Of a DNA stretch of 8,812 nucleotides, positions 1-5,477 are shown in pieces (within the stretch, counting starts at the first letter, position 1; each line of letters begins with the position of its first letter). A program made the position numbers and the translations under genes. The DNA is taken from positions 1 to 8,812 of the forward strand of contig JASIGD010000525.1 in assembly GCA_030045295.1 (NCBI GenBank). Reading direction: 5' to 3'. The DNA comes from Streptosporangiaceae bacterium. GTDB lineage: Bacteria > Actinomycetota > Actinomycetes > Streptosporangiales > Streptosporangiaceae. The notes under the pieces are model-generated. The model had not been told where the DNA came from and did no database searches. It saw only the letters and a list, made by a program, of their open reading frames with translations.

Positions 1-905
1 ACCGTGTCGCCGACTCGCGCCTGCCGAACGTCCTTGACGCCGGTGATCAGGTAGCCGACCTCGCCGGCGGCCAGGCCCTCGGACGGCGTCGGCTCCGGCG
101 AGATTACTCCCACCTCGAGCGTCTCGTGCGCTGCGCCGGTGGCCATCATCAGGGATCGTTCACGTCTGGAGAGCCGGCCGTCGACCACCCGGACGTAGGT
201 GACCACGCCCCGGTAGGTGTCGTAGATGGAGTCGAAGATGAGCGCGCGCGCCGGGGCGTCCGGGTCGCCGTCGGGGGCGGGCACCAGGCGGACGATCTCG
301 TGCAGCAGGTGCTCGACGCCTTCACCGGTCTTGGCGCTCACCCGCAGGACCTCGCTGGGGTCGCAGCCGATGATCCCGGCGAGCTCGGCGGCGTAGCGGT
401 CCGGCTGCGCGGCCGGCAGGTCGATCTTGTTCAGCACCGGGATGATCTTGAGGTCGGCATCCAGGGCCAGGTACAGGTTGGCCAGCGTCTGCGCCTCGAT
501 GCCCTGGGCGGCGTCCACCAGCAGGACCGCTCCCTCGCAGGCGGCCAGGCTGCGGGAGACCTCGTAGCTGAAATCCACGTGGCCGGGGGTGTCGATGAGG
601 TTGAGGACGTACTGCTGGTGGTCTTCGCCCTGCCAGGGCAGCCGGACCGCCTGGCTCTTGATCGTGATGCCGCGCTCGCGCTCGATGTCCATCCGGTCCA
701 GGTACTGCGCGCGCATCTGGCGCCCTTCCACCACGCCGGTGAGCTGGAGCATCCGGTCCGCCAGGGTCGACTTGCCGTGGTCGATGTGAGCGATGACGCA
801 GAAGTTCCTGATCACCGCCTGGTCGGTGTGGGCCGGGGTCGGGCGGGTTCTCGGGCCCGGCTGTCTGGCCGGGCTGCTAGAGCTGGCAGGGCTGGTCGGT
901 GACAC
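1..905 (-). CDS. lepA: Elongation factor 4 (LepA), N-terminal part, cut by the window start
   Basis: Translational GTPase that binds the ribosome and acts on stalled or mistranslocated elongation complexes (family knowledge). About 301 codons are present, against roughly 600 for a whole LepA. From a GTG at 903-905 the protein begins with a Ser/Pro/Thr-rich stretch of about 30 residues, then [15 protein letters not shown] (P-loop, residues 39-46), the switch I region with RERGITI (76-82), DTPGH (105-109), NKID (159-162) and SAK (190-192). The run of G motifs and the [16 protein letters not shown] block are diagnostic of LepA. Low-complexity N-terminal extensions are common in actinobacterial LepA, so the GTG start is plausible, but the frame stays open upstream and a second GTG lies at 951-953. 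An out-of-frame ATG sits at 907-909. The gene diverges from rpsT, a usual actinobacterial arrangement. Confidence 0.96.
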   Translation of the reverse strand, partial: MSPTSPASSSSPARQPGPRTRPTPAHTDQAVIRNFCVIAHIDHGKSTLADRMLQLTGVVEGRQMRAQYLDRMDIERERGITIKSQAVRLPWQGEDHQQYVLNLIDTPGHVDFSYEVSRSLAACEGAVLLVDAAQGIEAQTLANLYLALDADLKIIPVLNKIDLPAAQPDRYAAELAGIIGCDPSEVLRVSAKTGEGVEHLLHEIVRLVPAPDGDPDAPARALIFDSIYDTYRGVVTYVRVVDGRLSRRERSLMMATGAAHETLEVGVISPEPTPSEGLAAGEVGYLITGVKDVRQARVGDT

Positions 906-995
906 GCATATCCGTTTCGGGTAACTTGCGGCCTGGGTGTTCCATGATCCCACGCCACGCGGAATGCCCCGGCGAAGGCGCTGGGGGCTCGCGGT

Positions 996-1025
996 TTGAG
1001 TGTAGGGCTTCGGCTCAGATAAGCT
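996..1025 (+). promoter_or_regulatory. Candidate rpsT promoter
   Basis: A -35-like TTGAGT (996-1001) and a -10-like TAAGCT (1020-1025) are separated by 18 bp in the lepA/rpsT divergent region. They would start transcription near 1032, about 38 nt before the rpsT GTG. The fit to housekeeping sigma consensus is moderate. The call rests on position and hexamer match only. I saw no convincing promoter for lepA on the other strand. Confidence 0.4.
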
Positions 1026-1069
1026 TCTTCGTCGCGTCCCCCACAGACAACATTGAAGGACTCCCCCGC

Positions 1070-1339
1070 GTGGCGAACATAAAATCTCAGATCAAGCGCA
1101 ACAAGCAGAACGAGAAAGCGCACCAGCGAAACAAGGCCGTCAAGTCGTCGCTGCGCACGTCCGTCCGTAAGTTCCGCGAAGCCGCGGACGGGGGGGACCT
1201 CGAGGAGGCCGAGATCGCGCTGCGCGCGGCCTGCCGGCAGCTGGACAAGGCCGCGAGCAAGGGCGTGATCCACAAGAACCAGGCCGCGAACCGCAAGTCG
1301 GCGATAGCCAAGCGCTACGTCGAGCTCCAGCAGGCGTAG
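1070..1339 (+). CDS. rpsT: 30S ribosomal protein S20
   Basis: Primary 16S rRNA-binding protein of the small subunit. The 89-residue product begins [20 protein letters not shown] and continues with the [15 protein letters not shown] segment and the C-terminal [17 protein letters not shown] block, all typical S20. Length is normal (about 85-90). The start is the GTG at 1070-1072, chosen because the S20 family begins exactly there (M/V-A-N-I-K-S) and because GAAGGA at 1055-1060 gives a Shine-Dalgarno 9 nt upstream. The reading frame is open further upstream to 899, but that part is not S20-like and would remove the ribosome site. The gene is transcribed opposite to all its neighbours and its stop lies 9 bp from the holA stop. 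Confidence 0.98.
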   Translation: MANIKSQIKRNKQNEKAHQRNKAVKSSLRTSVRKFREAADGGDLEEAEIALRAACRQLDKAASKGVIHKNQAANRKSAIAKRYVELQQA

Positions 1340-1348
1340 CTTCGGCCG

Positions 1349-2353
1349 CTAGCCGCGGTCCGCCTGGGCGGCGCGGGCGGCGACGATGCGGCGGACCGCG
1401 CGCTCCAGGGCGTACGCGGCGCTGGTCGCTTCGCCCTTGACCTGCGCGTCGGCTTCCGCGACGGCGTGCAGCGCGCGGGCGATGCCCTCCGGCCGCCATC
1501 CGCGCAACTGCTGCCGGACCCGGTCGATCTTCCAGGGCGGGACGCCGACCTCGGCCGCGAGCGCCGGGGAGCTACGACCACGGGGCGCGGACCCGACGCG
1601 GCCGAGCAGCCGGACCCCCTGCGCGAGCGCGCTGCAGATCAGCACCGGCGAGACGCCCGTGGCCAGCGCCCAGCGCAGCTGTTCCAGAGCCTGCGCGAGG
1701 TGCCCCTCAACGGCCCGGTCAGCGACGGTGAACCCGGTCGCCTCGGCCCGGCCCCGGTAATACGTGGCGACCATGGCCTCATCTACGTGGTCGGCGGCGT
1801 CGGCCGCGAGCTGGCCGCAGGCGGCCGCGAGTTCGCGCAGGTCGGAACCGACCGCGTCGAGCAGGGCGCGGGCGGCGGCATCGTCGGCCCGCTGGCCCGC
1901 GCGCCGGAATTCCGCCCGGACGAAATCCAGCCGCTCAGTGAACCTGGTGACCTTCGGGTACTCGATCACTCTCGCCCCCGCGCCCTTGACGCTGGCCAAC
2001 AGCTCTTTTCCCCTGGCGCCGCCGGCGTGCGTCAAGATGAGGGACACGCCCGGCGCGGGGTTGGCCGTATACCTGGCCAGCTCGGCGGCCGCATCCTTCG
2101 CGACGTTCTGCGCGGACCTGATCACCAGCACGCAGCCGCCGCCGAACAGCGACGGCGAGGTAAGCGCGTCCAGCTCGCCCGGGCCGAGCGCCGCCCCCTC
2201 CAGGTCATGCACGTCGCCGTCCAGGCTCGCGTCTTGCCCGGCGGCGATCAGGTCCCGGACGGCGCGGTCGACGAGGAACTCCTCCTCGCCGACGACGACC
2301 GTGACCGGGGCGATCCCCGTGGCGGGCGGGCTTGCCGCGGTGCGCGCTGCCAT
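1349..2353 (-). CDS. holA: DNA polymerase III delta subunit
   Basis: Clamp-loader subunit that opens the beta sliding clamp. With the ATG at 2351-2353 the product has 334 residues, normal for the family. Visible landmarks are the N-terminal VTVVVGEEEFLVDRA segment (the degenerate, lysine-less nucleotide-binding region of delta, around residues 17-32), TSPSLFGGGCVLVIRSA (about 65-81), and a C-terminal helical collar region with WKIDRVRQQLRGW. An alternative GTG at 2378-2380 adds nine residues. I prefer the ATG because actinobacterial delta proteins usually begin M-A-x-R shortly before the VTVVVG strand. Neither start has a clear Shine-Dalgarno. The gene follows the amidohydrolase on the same strand after a gap of 81 bp and converges with rpsT. 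The rpsT-holA pairing is standard in actinobacteria, but the usual upstream neighbour comEC is not here. Confidence 0.95.
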   Translation of the reverse strand: MAARTAASPPATGIAPVTVVVGEEEFLVDRAVRDLIAAGQDASLDGDVHDLEGAALGPGELDALTSPSLFGGGCVLVIRSAQNVAKDAAAELARYTANPAPGVSLILTHAGGARGKELLASVKGAGARVIEYPKVTRFTERLDFVRAEFRRAGQRADDAAARALLDAVGSDLRELAAACGQLAADAADHVDEAMVATYYRGRAEATGFTVADRAVEGHLAQALEQLRWALATGVSPVLICSALAQGVRLLGRVGSAPRGRSSPALAAEVGVPPWKIDRVRQQLRGWRPEGIARALHAVAEADAQVKGEATSAAYALERAVRRIVAARAAQADRG

Positions 2354-2434
2354 GAAGGCAGCATGCCACGCCGACGGCACGCGTGCCGAACCGGGCAGGC
2401 CGGGGAAGCGCCCGGCTCGGAGCGGAAGCGGGCC

Positions 2435-3643
2435 TCAGGTGACCGGCTCGCCGCCGAGCCACACGCGGCGGGGAGCCAGGCCGAACGACCAGACGAACGC
2501 GCCCTCGTGGTCGGCGTCCCAGAGCACCATGTCGGCGAGCCGGCCGCGCACCATGGCGCCGCGGTCGGGCGCCCGGAGCGCGTGCGCGCCGCCGATCGTC
2601 GCCGCCCGCAGCGCCTCCTCGACGCTCATGCCGAGGTAGGAGACGGCGATGGAGATCACGAGGGCCATCGAGGTGATCCCGGTCAGGCCGGGGGCATGAC
2701 CCGAGCCGAGCGCGACGGCGACACCCTTGTCGAGCAGCGCCCGGACCGGCGGCCTGGCGTTGGTTTGCAGGGCGGTGCCGGGGCATACCACGGCGGCCAC
2801 GCCCGCCCGCGCGAGCGAGGCCACGTCGTCCTCGCCGGCTTCGTGCAGCACGTCGGCGGAGGCGCAGCCCAGCTCGGCGGCCAGCAGGGCGGCACCGTTA
2901 TGCGCTTCCCCGCAGGCGTGCACGCGGGGCAGCAGGCCAGTCCGGCGCCCGGCGTTGAGGATCCAGCGCGCCTCGTCCTCGGAGAACCCGCCCTCCTCGC
3001 AGTACACGTCCACGCTGTCCGCGCCGACCGCGGCGGCGTCCGCGCACCACGAGCTCACCGCGTCGATGTAGTCGCTGCGGCGGCCGAAGAACTCGGGCGG
3101 GACCTGGTGGGCGGCCAGGAACGTGACGTGCACCCGCGGCATGCCCGGCTCGCCCTCGAGCCCGCGGAGCATGCGGACGTCGGCCAGCTCGCCGTCCCTG
3201 GTCAGGTGGTAGCCGGTCTTGGCCTCGATCGTCGTGGCCCCGGACCGGAGCCAGCGGCCCATCCGCTCCCGCACCCCGTTGCACAAGGTCCACGGGTCGG
3301 TGCCCCTGGTCACGGTCACGGTGGACGACACCCCGCCGCCGGCCCGGTCGATCTCGGCCACCGACGAGCCGCTGGAGCGCATGGCGAGCTCGGCCCAGCG
3401 GTTTCCCGCGTACACCGGGTGCGTGTGGGCGTCGATCATCCCGGGGGTGACCAGGCCGCCGCCCAGGTTCTCCACGTGGTCCACGTCCACGATGTCGTCG
3501 ACGACCCCGGGGATGCGCTGCGGCAGCTCGGAGGCAGGCCCGACCCAGGCGATCCGATCGTCGCCCGTCACGATGGCCGCGTTGGACAGGATCTCAGATC
3601 CCGTCCACAGACGGCCGATGTTGGTCAGCAGGCGCACAGTCAC
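2435..3643 (-). CDS. HutI-like amidohydrolase (imidazolonepropionase family) with altered active site
   Basis: A 402-residue metal-dependent amidohydrolase closest in its motifs to imidazolonepropionase, which opens the imidazolone ring in histidine breakdown. Retained signatures: DAHTHPVYAGNR (71-82, the HxH metal pair H73/H75), AKTGY (141-145), FLAAH (175-179), VDVYCE (211-216), VHA (241-243, H242) and a C-terminal GGAHALRAPDRG...GRLADMVLWD block. From memory of the family, three catalytic positions differ: the Glu of HADE is Gly (G245, with Glu next to it), the His of SADHL is Val (V265, with His two later), and the metal-ligand Asp of GSDxxPG is Gly (G315, in GSGHAPG). Canonical imidazolonepropionase activity is therefore uncertain. 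The start is GTG at 3641-3643, preceded by a GGCGGGG Shine-Dalgarno; a GTG two codons in is also possible. No hutH, hutU or other histidine-degradation gene is visible nearby. It probably has its own promoter. Confidence 0.85.
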   Translation of the reverse strand: MTVRLLTNIGRLWTGSEILSNAAIVTGDDRIAWVGPASELPQRIPGVVDDIVDVDHVENLGGGLVTPGMIDAHTHPVYAGNRWAELAMRSSGSSVAEIDRAGGGVSSTVTVTRGTDPWTLCNGVRERMGRWLRSGATTIEAKTGYHLTRDGELADVRMLRGLEGEPGMPRVHVTFLAAHQVPPEFFGRRSDYIDAVSSWCADAAAVGADSVDVYCEEGGFSEDEARWILNAGRRTGLLPRVHACGEAHNGAALLAAELGCASADVLHEAGEDDVASLARAGVAAVVCPGTALQTNARPPVRALLDKGVAVALGSGHAPGLTGITSMALVISIAVSYLGMSVEEALRAATIGGAHALRAPDRGAMVRGRLADMVLWDADHEGAFVWSFGLAPRRVWLGGEPVT

Positions 3644-3690
3644 CGGCGATCCCCGCCCCTTGGCCCGAGACCGGTGACCTCACGCACCAT
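3640..3690 (-). CDS. Possible 16-codon leader ORF overlapping the amidohydrolase start
   Basis: A short ORF (MVREVTGLGPRGGDRR) starts at an ATG at 3688-3690 with AGGTGG six nucleotides upstream. Its TGA overlaps the downstream GTG start as GTGA. The 4-bp stop/start overlap and the good ribosome site suggest translational coupling. It is Gly/Arg-rich, contains no histidine, and resembles nothing I know. Chance occurrence in a high-GC leader is quite possible. Confidence 0.25.
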   Translation of the reverse strand: MVREVTGLGPRGGDRR

Positions 3691-3718
3691 GAACGACCAC
3701 CTGCCATGACTTGGGCAC

Positions 3719-3734
3719 GCCAGGAACACCTGGC
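3719..3734. repeat. Short inverted repeat in the amidohydrolase leader
   Basis: GCCAGG and CCTGGC are separated by AACA, giving a 6-bp stem with a 4-nt loop within the predicted 5' untranslated leader of the amidohydrolase gene. It could form a small RNA hairpin. Function is unknown and it may be chance. Confidence 0.3.
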
Positions 3735-3799
3735 AGGCCGGTTCGAGCTTCGCTTGCGCACCACGCAACGCGCGTCAGCGCCGAGCGGGTGCGGCAACC

Positions 3800-3846
3800 A
3801 ACGTATCGATTCAGATACGTTATTGCACCGCTGCTGCCGCAGACAA
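3800..3846 (-). promoter_or_regulatory. Candidate promoter with overlapping 22-bp palindromic operator for the amidohydrolase gene
   Basis: On the minus strand a -35-like TTGTCT (3841-3846) and a -10-like TAACGT (3817-3822) are 18 bp apart and would start transcription near 3810. A perfect inverted repeat, AACGTATC - 6 bp - GATACGTT (3800-3821), covers the -10 and start region. The arms are A/T-rich for this genome and the geometry resembles operators of TetR- or GntR-type repressors that block polymerase. The only gene this promoter could serve is the amidohydrolase at 3643, leaving a leader of about 167 nt. The palindrome is seen directly; the promoter and repressor are inferred. No regulator gene is present in the window. 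Confidence 0.5.
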
Positions 3847-3907
3847 GCCCTTCAGCGAAATGCGAACCCTATCCTCTGGCGCGGTTCGGGCGTTCGTAGT
3901 CGGCGTC

Positions 3908-3944
3908 AAAAAGCCCGCCAAATGTGACCACTGTCACGTTTGGC
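3908..3944 (-). terminator. Rho-independent-type terminator after hflX
   Basis: Inverted repeat with 12-bp arms (3917-3928 and 3933-3944), one mismatch and a 4-nt loop, followed on the minus strand by GCGGGC-type spacing and a TTTTT tract (3908-3912). It lies 16 bp after the hflX stop. The U tract is a few bases from the stem, so it may be a moderate terminator. The core TGTGACCACTGTCACG also resembles a CRP/FNR-family binding site. Confidence 0.55.
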
Positions 3945-3959
3945 CGATGCGCGCTGTGG

Positions 3960-5375
3960 TCACGACCCCGCCGGGGTCAAGGCCGCGGCTTCCAGCTGCG
4001 CGGCCAGGCCCGGCGGGACCCGCGCTTGCAGCAACGTGCCGTCGGGCACGTGCTCGGCGCTCAGCACCTGACCCTCCGCGTGGGCGCGCGCGACCAGGTC
4101 GCCGCGGTGGTACGGCACGATGACCCGGACCTGCGCGTCCAGCTGCGGCAACGCGGCTTCGATCGATTCGGCCAAGGCGGCCAGGCCCGCGCCGGTCTTC
4201 GCCGAGACGCTGACGCTGCCCGGTTCGCGCGCCGCCAGCGCCTGGAGCACGACCGGGTCGGCCGTGTCGATCTTGTTGACCACCACGAGCTCGGGCACGT
4301 GCGCCGCGCCGATCTCGGCGAGCACGCCGCGGACGGCGGCGATCTGCGCCTCGGGCTCCGGGTCCGACCCGTCCACCACGTGCACGATGAGGTCCGCCTC
4401 GGCGGTCTCCTCCAGCGTGGACCGGAAGGCGTCGACCAGCTGGTGCGGCAGGTGCCGGACGAACCCGACGGTATCGGTCAGCGTGTACGCGCGCCCGGAG
4501 GGCGTCAGCGCGCGCCGCACCGCGGGATCGAGGGTGGCGAACAGCGCGTCCTCCACCAGGACCCCGGCGCCGGTGAGCGCGTTGAGCAGGCTGGACTTGC
4601 CCGCGTTGGTGTAGCCGGCGATCACCACAGACGGCACGTCGCGGCGCCGCCGGCGGCCGCGCTGGACCTTCCGCCCGGTCGAGTAGTCCGCTATGTCCCT
4701 TTTCAGGCGCCCAATCCGTGCCCGGAGCCGCCGCCGGTCCGTCTCCAGCTTGGTCTCGCCGGGGCCGCGAGTCCCGATCCCGCCGCCGCCGGCCACCCGG
4801 CCGCCTGCCTGCCTGGACAGCGACTCGCCCCAGCCGCGGAGCCTGGGCAGCATGTACTGCAGCTGCGCCAGCTCCACCTGCGCCTTGCCTTCCCGGCTGC
4901 GGGCGTGCTGGGCGAAGATGTCCAGGATCAGGGCGGTCCGGTCGATGACCTTGACGTGCACTACGCCCTCGAGCCGGCGCAGCTGGCTCGGGGTGAGCTC
5001 GCCATCGCAGATCACGGTGTCGGCGCCCGCCGACGCCACGATATCCGCCAGTTCGCGGGCCTTGCCCGATCCCACGTAGGTGGCGGCATCGACCCGGCCG
5101 CGCCGCTGGATCAGGCCGTCCAGCACGTCCGAACCGGCCGTCTCGGCCAGCCTGCTCAGCTCGCGCAGCGAATTCTCCGCGCTAGCCAGGCTGCCCTCGG
5201 CCCACACCCCGATCAGCACGACCCGCTCGAGCCGCAGCTCACGGTACTCGACCTCGCTGATGTCCTGCAGTTCGGTGGAGAGCCCTGCGACCCGCCGCAG
5301 CGCGTGCCGCTCCTCCAGGTCCATGTCGCCAGGCAGGTCGCCCGGGTCGGGCTGCTCGCTGAAAACCGTGCTCAT
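3960..5375 (-). CDS. hflX: HflX, ribosome-associated GTPase
   Basis: TRAFAC-class GTPase that binds the large subunit and splits or rescues stalled 70S ribosomes during stress; mycobacterial and other homologues have been linked to macrolide-lincosamide tolerance (family knowledge). The 471-residue product has the N-terminal HflX domain (GLSTELQDISEVEYRELRLERVVLIGVW, from residue 31; Y100-VGSGKARELA), the glycine-rich GGGGIGTRGPGE linker (196-207), then the G domain: GYTNAGKSS (P-loop, 254-262), DTVGF (301-305), NKID (367-370) and SAK (391-393), with a C-terminal domain following. The start is ATG 5373-5375, chosen because GGAGGA lies just upstream and the family usually begins a short variable distance before the RRVAGLSTEL motif. 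The Shine-Dalgarno spacing is short (about 3 nt). An upstream ATG at 5436-5438 would add 21 residues but has no ribosome site. It lies 102 bp downstream of the helR-like gene. Confidence 0.95.
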   Translation of the reverse strand: MSTVFSEQPDPGDLPGDMDLEERHALRRVAGLSTELQDISEVEYRELRLERVVLIGVWAEGSLASAENSLRELSRLAETAGSDVLDGLIQRRGRVDAATYVGSGKARELADIVASAGADTVICDGELTPSQLRRLEGVVHVKVIDRTALILDIFAQHARSREGKAQVELAQLQYMLPRLRGWGESLSRQAGGRVAGGGGIGTRGPGETKLETDRRRLRARIGRLKRDIADYSTGRKVQRGRRRRRDVPSVVIAGYTNAGKSSLLNALTGAGVLVEDALFATLDPAVRRALTPSGRAYTLTDTVGFVRHLPHQLVDAFRSTLEETAEADLIVHVVDGSDPEPEAQIAAVRGVLAEIGAAHVPELVVVNKIDTADPVVLQALAAREPGSVSVSAKTGAGLAALAESIEAALPQLDAQVRVIVPYHRGDLVARAHAEGQVLSAEHVPDGTLLQARVPPGLAAQLEAAALTPAGS

Positions 5376-5436
5376 CGTCCTCCGGACATCCGTGATCGCT
5401 CGTCCCCCGATGGTCCCACGCCCCGCGCGGGACCGC

Positions 5437-5442
5437 ATTTTA
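5437..5442 (-). promoter_or_regulatory. Candidate -10 element for hflX
   Basis: TAAAAT lies in an A/T-rich island (TTAATAAAAT) within otherwise very GC-rich sequence, about 60 bp upstream of the hflX ATG. The position 17 bp upstream (ATCTGG) is a poor -35. If real, hflX has its own promoter in addition to any read-through from the helR-like gene. Confidence 0.35.
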
Positions 5443-5447
5443 TTAAC

Positions 5448-5475
5448 ACCCGGGCCGCGCCAGATGTGCCCGGGC
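5448..5475 (-). terminator. Weak hairpin after the helR-like gene
   Basis: Two CCCGGG blocks (5449-5454 and 5469-5474), extended by a G-U pair, can form a 7-bp stem with a 14-nt loop just after the helicase stop. There is no good U tract (GUUAAUAAAAU follows), so it would be an inefficient terminator at best and would allow read-through into hflX. Confidence 0.25.
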
Positions 5476-5477
5476 GG

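Noticed and set aside
126..902. Plus-strand open frame opposite lepA
   Set aside because: The minus strand encodes unmistakable LepA G motifs across the same bases.
2375..2388. Perfect 14-bp palindrome CGGCACGCGTGCCG upstream of holA
   Set aside because: In sequence this GC-rich, about one such palindrome is expected by chance in a window of this size. It has no promoter context.
1466..3709. Plus-strand open frame of 747 codons opposite holA and the amidohydrolase
   Set aside because: Same reason: a shadow of two real minus-strand genes, with no recognisable domain and no ribosome site.
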